Position numbers and translations under genes: made by a program
IMG/VR virus record: IMGVR_UViG_3300044859_000729
Location: 1-26,277 of that record
Length of the DNA: 26,277 bases
Source: a virus
Reading direction: 5' to 3' (one strand)
Shown: piece by piece, positions 6,945-14,010 of the stretch
How positions within the stretch are numbered: the first letter of the stretch is position 1
How the letters are laid out: every line of letters starts with the position of its first letter
Notes under the pieces: generated by a model
Database searches by the model: none
What the model saw: the letters and a program-made list of their open reading frames with translations, nothing else
Told to the model about the DNA's origin: nothing

Positions 6945-7273
6945 ACATGTTTATTTTCACTTCGTTGATTGTCGTGACATCGGTCGGCGGAACTCTTGCC
7001 GCCATCAAGTTCATGCGTTCACCAAAGAACCCCGACATTGAGCGTTACAAAGCAATTCATATTCCTGTATGGGTGAATCAAAACGAGTTCGGGTCAATGT
7101 TGATTGAGCAGATGTTGGTGTCAGCGTTCCGTCAAGCCATGGACAACTCCAACGCTTTACGCAAAAACATTTCAGATGTTCAACAGGAACGACTGTTTAC
7201 TGACTTTTTGGAAATCTCACATTCTTACGCTGAGGGCATGGTCCGTCGGTACACAGAACCCGACTTTTACTAA
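6941..7273 (+). CDS. Single-pass membrane protein, 110 aa
   Basis: The ATG overlaps the previous stop (ATGA), so it is translated with the upstream gene. Residues 3-23 (MFIFTSLIVVTSVGGTLAAIKF) form one membrane helix, followed by a positive stretch (KFMRSPK), predicting the N-terminus outside and the rest in the cytoplasm. The rest is helical and ends in RRYTEPDFY. A lone helix at this position is atypical for a classical holin. It may be a host-modifying or membrane-anchored accessory protein. No family recognised. Confidence 0.7.
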   Translation: MNMFIFTSLIVVTSVGGTLAAIKFMRSPKNPDIERYKAIHIPVWVNQNEFGSMLIEQMLVSAFRQAMDNSNALRKNISDVQQERLFTDFLEISHSYAEGMVRRYTEPDFY

Positions 7274-7384
7274 ACCCCTGTTCATCCCTATCTGGTGCGG
7301 TGCTGACCGTACACTCGCCTTTGTCCAAGACCCGCGGGTTGATTCACGAAAGTGATGATGCTTGCGGATTTTTTTAAGGTAAAC

Positions 7385-8218
7385 ATGAACAACAACAAAA
7401 AGCGCAAAATGGTTGCCTTGAAAGTTTTGGAAACAAGCGGAGTGGACCACCCCGCCCACCTTGAAGAAGGTTGGATAGTAATGAAAAGCGCTAATGCTAC
7501 GGAGGCAACTGTGAGCGAACAAGTGGAAGTTATGGACGAAACGCTGGAACAAGCGTATATTGAGCGTGTCGTTGAACTAGAAAAGGCTCTTGAAGCCTCC
7601 CAAGCCGCAATGCGAAAGATGTACGACGGCGACATGGAAGATGCCGACGAAGAAGAAGAAGATGATGACGACATGGCAAAAATGTCAAAGAAGAAGAAGA
7701 AGATGCCTGACTTCATTCAAGACAAGATTGATGCCAAAGAAGATGATGAAGATGAGGAGACGATGAAGTCTCTGATGAAGTCGCTTCCTGAGCCAGTCCG
7801 CGAAATGTTAGAAAAGGCACAGGGCGAAGCCAATGTTGCCCGTGAGGAACTCCGCAAGGAGCGCCAAGAGCGCCGCAACGAGGAATTTGTTGCTAAAGCC
7901 GCAGAATGGAACCATTTGACGATTGACGCCAAAGAGTTCGGTCCTGCTCTTGCTCGTTTGAGCGAAATTGATGCGAACCTTAGCCAAATGGTTGAGAAGG
8001 CTATGAGCGGCGCAAACGCGCAAGCAGAGTCGGCTTCAATCTTTGATGAGATTGGTCGTCCAGTTCGCTCGGATGATAACTCCGCCTATGCGAGAGTTGA
8101 AACCATGGCAAAGGCTGCTGTTGCTTCTGGAGAGTTCGTAACTCTTGAGCAGGCAATCGCAGGCGTTGTTGTTAAAAACCCAGACCTCTACGCGGCATAC
8201 CGCGCCGAGTCCCGCTAA
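7385..8218 (+). CDS. Capsid scaffolding protein
   Basis: 277 residues from ATG 7385, chosen for AAGG five bases upstream; a GTG at 7352 in frame would add MMMLADFFKVN without a ribosome site. The N-terminus (VLETSGVDHPAHLEEGWIVMKS) is of the type seen in phage head scaffold/protease-linked proteins. The middle is extremely charged: DADEEEEDDDDMAKMSKKKKK, then a long acidic/helical stretch (about 95-190) expected to form coiled coils. The C-terminal third is Ala-rich and helical. Gene order protease, scaffold, decoration, major capsid matches known head modules, and the upstream XkdF-type protease is the likely processing enzyme. It is separated from that protease by the 5244-7273 insert. Confidence 0.8.
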   Translation: MNNNKKRKMVALKVLETSGVDHPAHLEEGWIVMKSANATEATVSEQVEVMDETLEQAYIERVVELEKALEASQAAMRKMYDGDMEDADEEEEDDDDMAKMSKKKKKMPDFIQDKIDAKEDDEDEETMKSLMKSLPEPVREMLEKAQGEANVAREELRKERQERRNEEFVAKAAEWNHLTIDAKEFGPALARLSEIDANLSQMVEKAMSGANAQAESASIFDEIGRPVRSDDNSAYARVETMAKAAVASGEFVTLEQAIAGVVVKNPDLYAAYRAESR

Positions 8219-8236
8219 GCACGAAGGAAAAGCGCA

Positions 8237-8629
8237 ATGGCATACGAAATCAGTAATTACACCCTCAAAATCACTCTTGAGGCTGGCGCAGACTTGTCTG
8301 CTGCTCAGTACAAGTTTGTGAAAATCTCTGCTGGTAAAGCAGTTGTTTGCTCAGGCGCCACGGACATTCCAATCGGCGTTCTTCAGAACAGCCCAATCTC
8401 AGGTGGAGAAGCCTCCATCTTGGTTGCTGGCGGCACGAAACTCGTTGCTGGTGCGGCTATCGCGGCTGGCGTTGTCATCGGTACTTCCAGCACTGGTAAG
8501 GCTGATGCGAAGGTTGCAGGAACCGATACAACAGAATACGCAGTTGGAGTAGTAATTCTTCCTTCAGGTGCCGATGCTGACATTCTTACAGCAGTAATCA
8601 ACTGCGCTAGTCCAAACCGCGCAGCGTAA
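8237..8629 (+). CDS. Capsid decoration/cement protein (DUF2190-like)
   Basis: 130 residues, AAGGAA upstream of the ATG. The composition is Ala/Gly/Val-rich and all-beta: YKFVKISAGKAVVCSGATDIPIGVLQNSP, then a central VLVAGGTKLVAGAAIAAG and TEYAVGVVILPSGADADILTAVI. This 'parsigned value - ipIGVlqn - G....gv.l...a.a...i.v' arrangement is typical of DUF2190 capsid cement proteins, which form trimeric knobs that stabilise the expanded shell. It lies directly before the major capsid gene, the usual place. Confidence 0.8.
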   Translation: MAYEISNYTLKITLEAGADLSAAQYKFVKISAGKAVVCSGATDIPIGVLQNSPISGGEASILVAGGTKLVAGAAIAAGVVIGTSSTGKADAKVAGTDTTEYAVGVVILPSGADADILTAVINCASPNRAA

Positions 8630-8655
8630 TCAGGAAACACAGGAGCAGATAACAC

Positions 8656-9606
8656 ATGCCACAGCCAACACAAACACAGGTCCATGTTGACGCGATTCTG
8701 ACCAACATCAGCGTCGCTTACTTTCAACAGAACCAGAACTTCATCGCAACACGGGTTTTCCCTGTTGTGCCAGTCTCTAAGCAGAGCGACAAGTTCTTCA
8801 CCTACACCAAGAACGATTGGTTCCGCGATGAGGCTCAGCGCCGTGCGGATGCAACCGAGTCTGCTGGTGGCGGCTACAACCTCTCAACTGACTCATATCA
8901 GGCTGATGTTTATGCTTTCCACAAGGACATTGGTGACCAGACTCGTGCGAACGCCGATGCTCCAATCAATGTTGACCGTGAGGCGGCAGAGTTTGTTACC
9001 TCGCGTTTGATGCTGAAGATGGAAACACAGTTCGTCAGCAACTTTTTCACCACTGGTATTTGGGGAACCGATACCACGCCAAGCAACCTGTGGAGTGATT
9101 ACACCTCTTCGGACCCAATCGGAGACATTGAGAGTGGCAAGCGCGCCATCTTGAGCGTCACTGGCTACGAGCCAAACACTTTGGTTCTTGGTTACGATGT
9201 GTTCATTCAGTTGAAGAATCACCCTGACCTTGTTGACCGCATCAAGTACACCACGAGCAATGTCCTCACAGAAGATGTGATGGCAAGCCTGTTCGGTGTG
9301 CCTCGCGTGATGGTCGCAAAGAGCGTCAAAGCCACAAACAACGAAGGTGCAACTGGCGCCTATGCGTTCAACTACGGCAAGAACGCCCTTCTTACTTACT
9401 CCGCTCCATCAGCAGGATTGCTACAGCCTTCGGGCGGTTACATCATGTCGTGGACTGGTGTTTCGGGTGGTTTGGGTCAAACTGTTGGCGTGTCGCGTAT
9501 GCGTATGGAACAGTACAAGGCTGACCGTGTTGAAGCCGAAGTGGCTTTTGACATGAAGGTCATTGGTTCGGACCTCGGTTACTTCTTCTCCGCTTGCGTA
9601 GCATAG
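8656..9606 (+). CDS. Major capsid protein (HK97-like fold)
   Basis: 316 residues, with AGGAG upstream of the ATG. The N-terminal region (VDAILTNISVAYFQQNQNFIATRVFPVVPV) and the long acidic/aromatic loop (KFFTYTKNDWFRDEAQRRA) fit phage major capsid proteins of the group with DUF2190 cement. The centre contains TGYEPNTLVLGYDVFIQLKNHPDLVDRIKYT, a typical P-domain helix-strand unit, and the end is beta-rich (RMRMEQYKADRVEAEVAFDMKVIGSDLGYFF). There is no obvious N-terminal scaffold domain, so the separate scaffold at 7385 is expected to be needed. Position and order support the call. Confidence 0.88.
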   Translation: MPQPTQTQVHVDAILTNISVAYFQQNQNFIATRVFPVVPVSKQSDKFFTYTKNDWFRDEAQRRADATESAGGGYNLSTDSYQADVYAFHKDIGDQTRANADAPINVDREAAEFVTSRLMLKMETQFVSNFFTTGIWGTDTTPSNLWSDYTSSDPIGDIESGKRAILSVTGYEPNTLVLGYDVFIQLKNHPDLVDRIKYTTSNVLTEDVMASLFGVPRVMVAKSVKATNNEGATGAYAFNYGKNALLTYSAPSAGLLQPSGGYIMSWTGVSGGLGQTVGVSRMRMEQYKADRVEAEVAFDMKVIGSDLGYFFSACVA

Positions 9607-9618
9607 TAGGGGGCGCCA

Positions 9619-10038
9619 ATGGCTAACCGACTTACTAAAGGCAAGGGTCTATTTGGTTCGCTTCGTACAAGCGGTCCTGTTGCTGTCAATACTTTGACCG
9701 CAAAGACCACTGTTACGACTTTGACTGATGCCGCTGAAACTTTGACTGCCGCTATGGTTGTCACGAACGGCGGGTTGCTTGTTGGTACTCCTTCTGCTTC
9801 GCGGGCTAAGACAATTCCTACGGGAACTCTTACTTGTGCGGCGTTGAAGGGCTACGCAGTGGGCGACACTTTTGAGGTCAATGTTGTTAACTTGGCTTCT
9901 TCTACTTATCCACTCGTTATTACGGCTGGTACCGATGCGACCATTGTTGGTGCAGCCTCGGTGAGTGCCGCAACATCGGCTACATTCAAGGTTCGCGTAT
10001 CCGCTGCTAATACGGTAGTTTGGTACAGAACAGCATAA
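9619..10038 (+). CDS. Small beta-rich structural protein, 139 aa
   Basis: Preceded by GGGGG-containing ribosome site just after the capsid gene stop. The protein is Thr/Ala/Val-rich with repeated TxTxT runs and predicted all-beta structure: NTLTAKTTVTTLTDAAETLTAAMVV, then a domain with VGDTFEVNVVNLASSTYPLVITAGTDATIVG, ending in VVWYRTA. Short beta-rich proteins in this position are often capsid-surface or head-fibre proteins. No exact family is recognised. Confidence 0.72.
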   Translation: MANRLTKGKGLFGSLRTSGPVAVNTLTAKTTVTTLTDAAETLTAAMVVTNGGLLVGTPSASRAKTIPTGTLTCAALKGYAVGDTFEVNVVNLASSTYPLVITAGTDATIVGAASVSAATSATFKVRVSAANTVVWYRTA

Positions 10039-10045
10039 GCGCTAG

Positions 10046-10057
10046 GGTCAAGTGACC
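10046..10057. repeat. Inverted repeat in gap
   Basis: GGTCA-AG-TGACC, overlapping a second repeat CAAG-TGAC-CTTG (10049-10060), in the 46-base gap before the next gene. The loop is too short for a stable RNA hairpin and no T-run follows. It could be a protein-binding site or chance. Confidence 0.35.
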
Positions 10058-10084
10058 TTGGTGTTCTACTTTTGAGAGAGTTTT

Positions 10085-10324
10085 ATGGCATTTAGAGTTC
10101 TAAAACCTATTTCCGCTGATGATGGTTCCATTATTCCTACTGGCACTCTTGTTGAGGCTGAGGGTTGGCGGAATCTTCGGGCTTTGATTAACGGTCGCTA
10201 TTTGGGCGAGGTTTCTGTTGTTGAGGTCGCTGTTGTTGACGAGGCTGTTGATGCTGAGGTAGTAAAACCGAAGGCTAAGAAGGCAAAAGTTGTTGAGGAA
10301 GTGACTGACAATGACAATCTCTAA
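10085..10324 (+). CDS. Small head-region protein with acidic Val/Glu-Lys tail
   Basis: 79 residues. The N-terminal half (GSIIPTGTLVEAEGWRNLRALINGRYLGEV) is a compact beta-helix unit of the 'G.iv......r.L...G.i' type; the tail is a Val/Glu/Asp/Ala/Lys run ending in VEEVTDNDNL. The same architecture recurs at 14835, next to the tail tube genes, so the two are probably paralogues or at least the same design. Small proteins with this layout are common in actinophage-like structural operons but have no firm function. A ribosome site GAGAGAG precedes the ATG. Confidence 0.7.
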   Translation: MAFRVLKPISADDGSIIPTGTLVEAEGWRNLRALINGRYLGEVSVVEVAVVDEAVDAEVVKPKAKKAKVVEEVTDNDNL

Positions 10325-10673
10325 TTATGGTGAGTTGGCGTTTCTTGATACGCTTCGCAATGTTTCTTTTGCTGTCACACAACCTTATGTGAAGTTGCAT
10401 TTGGGTGACCCGGGCGAGGCTGGTACTTCTAACCCTGCTGTTGAGGCAACTCGTAAATCGGTGTCATTTTCGGCGGCTTCTTCTGGCTCTATGGCGACTT
10501 CGGCAACGATTACTTGGACGAATGTGTCTACGACTGAAACTTATAGTCATTGGTCATTATGGGATGCGTTAACCTCTGGCAACTGTTTGTGGACTGGTGC
10601 TTTCAGTTCTTCGGCGGCGGTAACTGCTGGTGACACTTTTCAAATCACTTCGCTCACGCTGACCTTAGATTAG
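10311..10673 (+). CDS. Virion structural protein, 120 aa
   Basis: The ATG overlaps the 3' end of the previous gene by 14 bases. The protein is of a recurrent phage type with YVKLHLGDPGEAGTSN near residues 26-41, a Thr/Ser-rich beta region, and HWSLWDALTSGNCLWTGAF near 80-98. I know this pattern as a common small phage structural or tail-tip-associated protein but have no firm role. No signal peptide or membrane segment. It is predicted all-beta, and sits between the capsid and connector genes. Confidence 0.72.
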   Translation: MTISNYGELAFLDTLRNVSFAVTQPYVKLHLGDPGEAGTSNPAVEATRKSVSFSAASSGSMATSATITWTNVSTTETYSHWSLWDALTSGNCLWTGAFSSSAAVTAGDTFQITSLTLTLD

Positions 10674-10687
10674 TTAGGTAGCCCGTT

Positions 10688-11893
10688 GTGGCTATCATAA
10701 AACGGTTTACGCTGGATGATGCCCTGCTGGGCGTCTTGGATGGTGATTCTTTCCTTGATGGTATTCAGGGGGAGGTTGCTACTGGTAGCGGTTCTGGTTC
10801 TCAAACTGGCGTAGGTTTACGCACTGCTGTTACTACGGCTGAGGGTTACGGCGACTCGGACCCGTTTGGTCCTTCTGGAAATGACACGGTTGTAATTCCT
10901 TGTCGTGTTGCTACGGGTGATGGTGTTTCTGGTGGTAGCGCTGACCGTGTAGTCGTTGTTTTGCGTGATGCGACTGGTTCGGGTTCGGGTTCTGATTCCG
11001 CAGTTGGTTTGTATTCGGCGGTGAGGTCCGCATCTGGAAGTGGTGCTGGTGCTGGGATTGCGGATGGCGCTAGGACGGTTATTAAGATTGCTACTGGTTC
11101 TGGTGCGGGTTCTGAGGTTGTAAGTAAGGTTTTGACCAGTATTCGCACGGCTGCTGATTCGGCTGCTGGCGATGGTGATGCGATTGGGGTTGTTACTCGT
11201 TTCGTGTCGGCTTCTGGTTCTGGTTCTGGTGGTTCTCAGGTTTCTGTTGCTTATGAGGCTTACAGGTCTGCTTACGGTTCTGGTGGTAGCGATACAGGCG
11301 ATTCGGCTGACGGTGAGGTCACGCGCGCCCGCATGGGCGCTGGAAGCGGTGTGGGCGGTTCTAGCGTTGCTACTTTGGTTACGAGTTTTGCTGTTGGTTC
11401 GGATGCCGCGGCAGGTAGTGGTGAGGCGTCAGGGTTTTCTACGCGGGCAAGGACGGGTGCTGCTGCTGGTTCGTCGGGTGAGGATGCGATTGGTGTTCGC
11501 ATAGTTTTACGCACTGCTTTAGGTAGCGGTGTTGGTAGTCAAGCCGCTGACGGTCTGCATATCGCGCCTCGGTTGGCTTCTGGTGAAGGTTTTGGTGGTA
11601 GCAGTATTGCTACTTTGAGAACTGTTTTTGGGGTGGCGTTGGATGCTGCTTCTGGTTCTGCGGCGGTTGTTTCGTTGTTGACGGTTATTCGGTCTGCTTC
11701 CAATAGCGGTTCATCGGGTGCGGTGTCTGAAGGGTTAATAGATGTTCCTATTGCTTTGGCTGATGGTTCGGTTTCGGCAGATGGGGCGAGTCTCGCGGTT
11801 GCCGTTAGCGGGGTAGCACTAAAGGTAGATGCAGACGGTTCTACACTGGCTGTTTTGGCAAGCGGAAATGCAGGAACGGTGGCGCTGGGATAA
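10688..11893 (+). CDS. 401-aa protein of 20-residue Gly/Ser repeats
   Basis: GTG start at 10688. Residues 7-25 read FTLDDALLGVLDGDSFLDG, nearly the same as residues 24-42 of the tail hub-like protein at 21376. Residues about 30-355 are roughly 15-16 tandem degenerate repeats of 20 residues, consensus xATGSGSGSxxAxGLxxxxR, often ending in Arg (some units are longer). Residues 356-401 are an Ala/Val/Ser/Asp-rich end. Each unit would give one or two short beta strands with Gly-Ser turns, suggesting a fibrous beta-solenoid or extended fibre. It lies between capsid and head-tail connector genes, so a head fibre is the best guess; its link to the tail hub by two shared elements leaves a neck or tail role open. 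Function not established. Confidence 0.75.
   Translation: MAIIKRFTLDDALLGVLDGDSFLDGIQGEVATGSGSGSQTGVGLRTAVTTAEGYGDSDPFGPSGNDTVVIPCRVATGDGVSGGSADRVVVVLRDATGSGSGSDSAVGLYSAVRSASGSGAGAGIADGARTVIKIATGSGAGSEVVSKVLTSIRTAADSAAGDGDAIGVVTRFVSASGSGSGGSQVSVAYEAYRSAYGSGGSDTGDSADGEVTRARMGAGSGVGGSSVATLVTSFAVGSDAAAGSGEASGFSTRARTGAAAGSSGEDAIGVRIVLRTALGSGVGSQAADGLHIAPRLASGEGFGGSSIATLRTVFGVALDAASGSAAVVSLLTVIRSASNSGSSGAVSEGLIDVPIALADGSVSADGASLAVAVSGVALKVDADGSTLAVLASGNAGTVALG
10775..11752 (+). repeat. Tandem 60-base coding repeat array
   Basis: Degenerate repeats of about 60 bases (20 codons) inside the 10688 gene. Individual units include GSGSGSQTGVGLRTAV, GSGSGSDSAVGLYSAV, GSGAGAGIADGARTVI and GSGVGSQAADGLHIAP. 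They differ at the DNA level, so the array is old or kept diverse by selection. It resembles the repeats at 22591-22836. Confidence 0.85.
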
Positions 11894-11896
11894 TTT

Positions 11897-12655
11897 ATGG
11901 CTGATATTACAATCAAGTTTGGGGACAGGCTTCCTAAGGTTTCGCGCCAGTTTTTGCAGGATGGTGCTGCTGTTGATTTGACTGGGGCTACGGTCGCTTT
12001 CAACATGTTTAGAGCCTCTACGGGCGTTCAGGTCATCACTAATGGCTCTTGCACGGTGGTTACTGCGGGAACAGGCAGTGTTGAGTATCCGTGGACTGCC
12101 ACCGATGCGACTCTGGTAGCGGACTTCTATTTGGCAAGTTTTACCGCTACTTTCAGTGGTCCCCGATTGCTTACTGCACCAAACGACGGGATGTTGACGA
12201 TTCAGATTGTTGGGACGACTGCGGCTGACTGGTCATACACAGGTAATCCTTCTAGTCGGACCATTGACAAGGTGCGGTTTTTGTGTGGTGACACCAATAG
12301 CGCCAACCAACAGATTATGGACGATGAGATTGTTTTCTTGTTGACCGAGTGGAACAGCGATGCGTATACGGCGGCGGCGTTTGCTTGTGAAGCCATTGCT
12401 GGCAAGTTCCAAGCGAAAGCAGATTATTCGCGCAGTGTTGGCGATTTGTCTATTTCTACACAGTTCGGCGCTTCGGCTAAGGGTTATATGGATAGGGCTA
12501 CGCGACTTCGTGCTTCGGCTTTGAGGGCTGCCCCACCATCACCAAACTGGGATGTTGACGGCTATCCAGAATCTTCGGATATGACGATTGGTTTTGGACG
12601 GAACATCGGTTTCGGTTCGGCGGTTATGCCACCAGTGCAGGATTATCCTGAATGA
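11897..12655 (+). CDS. Head-tail adaptor with BppU-like N-terminal domain
   Basis: 252 residues in two parts. Residues 1-115 have the layout of the BppU-like Ig fold (IKFGDRLPKVSRQFLQDGAAVDLTGATVAFNMF, then YPWTATDATLVADFYLASF and a DGMLTIQI strand). Residues about 122-215 match HK97 gp6-like head-tail adaptors (DKVRFLCGDTNSANQQIMDDEIVFLL, ACEAIAGKFQAKADYSRSVGDLSIS, YMDRATRLR). The adaptor forms a ring under the portal. The C-terminal 40 residues are Gly/Pro-rich. It is followed by stopper, neck and tail terminator genes, the expected connector order. The stop overlaps the next start (ATGA). Confidence 0.82.
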   Translation: MADITIKFGDRLPKVSRQFLQDGAAVDLTGATVAFNMFRASTGVQVITNGSCTVVTAGTGSVEYPWTATDATLVADFYLASFTATFSGPRLLTAPNDGMLTIQIVGTTAADWSYTGNPSSRTIDKVRFLCGDTNSANQQIMDDEIVFLLTEWNSDAYTAAAFACEAIAGKFQAKADYSRSVGDLSISTQFGASAKGYMDRATRLRASALRAAPPSPNWDVDGYPESSDMTIGFGRNIGFGSAVMPPVQDYPE

Positions 12656-12978
12656 CGATTGAGGCGGCTTTTCTTGACCTGATGCCCTCAACAGTGACGG
12701 TCTATGCGAAGTCGTCTGCTGACGCCTACAGCAAAGTTACTTTTAGTGCTACAGGTGTGGCTACCCGTTGCCGAGTTCAGCAGACTGGCAGGGTGGTAAA
12801 AAGCGCCGACAACCGCGATGTTTATGAAACGGGTGTCATCATTTTTTATGGAAGCCCCACCATCACAGAGGATTCTAAGATTGTGCTTCCTGACGGCTCA
12901 ACACCACTGATTCATTCCATTCGTACATACAACGATGAGGACGGCGGAAACCACACCACTGTTTCGTTCGGTAGTTGA
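12652..12978 (+). CDS. Head-tail stopper/joining protein
   Basis: 108 residues, overlapping the adaptor gene by ATGA. Beta-barrel pattern typical of small head-closure proteins: STVTVYAKSSADAYSKVTFSATGVATRCRVQQ, then GVIIFYGSPTITEDSKIVLPDGSTPLIHSIRTYNDEDGGNHTTVSFG. These proteins sit below the adaptor, close the filled head and bind the tail. Short length, position and strand pattern support it. Confidence 0.82.
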   Translation: MTIEAAFLDLMPSTVTVYAKSSADAYSKVTFSATGVATRCRVQQTGRVVKSADNRDVYETGVIIFYGSPTITEDSKIVLPDGSTPLIHSIRTYNDEDGGNHTTVSFGS

Positions 12979-12979
12979 T

Positions 12980-13441
12980 ATGGCGCGTTCTAAGCGGATT
13001 ATTGTCCTAGACGGTTTGCCTAGCCTGTATCGGACTTTTGGTGCGGCTGTAGATGGCATCATGCCCGCTATGGAACAGGCGTTGTATGCGGAAGCCCAAA
13101 ACATTTTGGCTGATTCCCGCAAAGAAGTCCCGTTCCTGACTGGCGCTTTGTCTGCTTCTGGTCGTGTCCATGACCCGTACACCGCAAACAACACGGCGAT
13201 GGTTGAAATCACTTACGGCGGTGCAGCAGGCGGCGAGGTTGATGTTAACTATGCGATTATCCAACACGAGAACACAAGTTTTGTTCATGCCGAGGGTCGC
13301 AAGTCGCACTATTTGGAGGACCCAGTTTTGCGCGCCAAAGAAGGTATGCAGGACCGTTTGGCAAAGAAAATTAACGCTGTTTTGAGGCGTCGTGCAGAGT
13401 ACGAGCAATGGTGGCAGGAGACTGAATATGGCGATTCTTGA
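12980..13441 (+). CDS. HK97 gp10-like neck/tail-completion protein
   Basis: 153 residues from ATG 12980, just after the stopper stop. An in-frame ATG at 12935 would overlap that gene by 44 bases and is rejected. Typical family signature: KEVPFLTGALSASGRVH (about 47-65), VNYAIIQHENTSFVH near 90-105, then KSHYLEDPVLRAKEGMQDRLAKKINAVL, the 'hYle.P' helix seen in gp10-like minor capsid/neck proteins. It should link the stopper to the tail terminator. The end overlaps the next gene by 14 bases. Confidence 0.85.
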   Translation: MARSKRIIVLDGLPSLYRTFGAAVDGIMPAMEQALYAEAQNILADSRKEVPFLTGALSASGRVHDPYTANNTAMVEITYGGAAGGEVDVNYAIIQHENTSFVHAEGRKSHYLEDPVLRAKEGMQDRLAKKINAVLRRRAEYEQWWQETEYGDS

Positions 13442-13823
13442 TTCGTTGGCAACATACCTTCAGACCCAAGGGCAAGGTACGGTTGCTACAGACATTTTTT
13501 TGACTCGGATGCCTGACACCCCTGATGCTTGTGTGACTTTGTATGAGTCGCAAGGCGTTGGACCGTCGCACACTTTTGGCGCAAGCGTGTATGCGATTGA
13601 CCACCAAAGGATTCGTGTGATGTGTCGCGCTGGACGCAATGATTATCCCACTGCGCGTAGCAAGGCGACCGCTATCCGTAACATTTTGGGTGCTGTTCGT
13701 AACACCACTTTGTCTGGTGTGGGTATTTTGAGCATTTTGGCTACTTCGGAGATTTACCCATACACACGGGATGGCGACGACCGTCCTCTTATCGGATGCG
13801 ATTTCACGGTATGGCTGAGTTAG
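13428..13823 (+). CDS. Tail terminator protein
   Basis: 131 residues from ATG 13428; an upstream in-frame GTG-type start at 13392 would overlap the neck gene further. The opening ILDSLATYLQTQGQGTVATDIFLTRMPDTPDACVTLYES and the later AIDHQRIRVMCRAGRNDYPTARSKATAIRNIL pattern match DUF3168/tail terminator-type proteins: helix, strand with a Pro-Asp loop, then a core strand-helix unit. These cap the tail tube and fix its join to the neck. The end overlaps the Com-like gene by 13 bases. Confidence 0.85.
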   Translation: MAILDSLATYLQTQGQGTVATDIFLTRMPDTPDACVTLYESQGVGPSHTFGASVYAIDHQRIRVMCRAGRNDYPTARSKATAIRNILGAVRNTTLSGVGILSILATSEIYPYTRDGDDRPLIGCDFTVWLS

Positions 13824-13972
13824 GCGATGAACAGCCAATAATCAATGCTTACGGCGGTGTAAATCAGGACGACGAACCTCGCTGCTGGCGCTGCAAGAAG
13901 ATGCTCGCCGTCAAAGTAACTAGACCATGGGTTATCATTTGTCACCGTTGTAAGGCTAGGAACAGCGTCTAA
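13811..13972 (+). CDS. Com-like zinc-finger protein, 53 aa
   Basis: A small gene: 53 residues, ATG 13811 to TAA 13970-13972, overlapping the tail terminator by 13 bases. Cysteines C25, C28, C44 and C47 form CxxC-x15-CxxC, with CWRCKKML and ICHRCKARN. From memory, phage Mu Com has the same spacing (C-x2-C, 15 residues, C-x2-C), a basic environment after the second Cys pair and a Lys/Leu next to the first. Com is an mRNA-binding zinc finger that switches on translation of the gene after it. The first 20 residues are acidic and polar. Ribosome site is weak, so translation is probably coupled to the terminator gene. Its role here is inferred; a plain zinc-ribbon protein is the alternative. Confidence 0.72.
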   Translation: MAELGDEQPIINAYGGVNQDDEPRCWRCKKMLAVKVTRPWVIICHRCKARNSV

Positions 13973-13975
13973 TAG

Positions 13976-14004
13976 TTGACTCAAGATGACCGTTCGGTTA
14001 CACT
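13976..14004 (+). promoter_or_regulatory. Sigma70-type promoter TTGACT-N17-TACACT
   Basis: TTGACT (13976-13981) and TACACT (13999-14004) are separated by exactly 17 bases, the same -10 hexamer and spacing as the promoter at 5719. It begins four bases after the Com-like gene stop and would start transcription near 14011, feeding the lysin gene. Confidence 0.82.
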
Positions 14005-14010
14005 TTAGGT

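Noticed and set aside
7310-7315. TACACT as a -10 before the scaffold gene
   Set aside because: No acceptable -35 at 16-18 bases; unlike the two promoters at 5719 and 13976.
7335-7376. Possible terminator before the scaffold gene
   Set aside because: The palindrome ACCCGCGGGT and a small TCAC-GAAA-GTGA stem are not directly followed by a T-run; the T-run is about 15 bases later.
10775-11752. Tandem repeats as a CRISPR array
   Set aside because: The 60-base units are degenerate, coding, in frame and without unique spacers.
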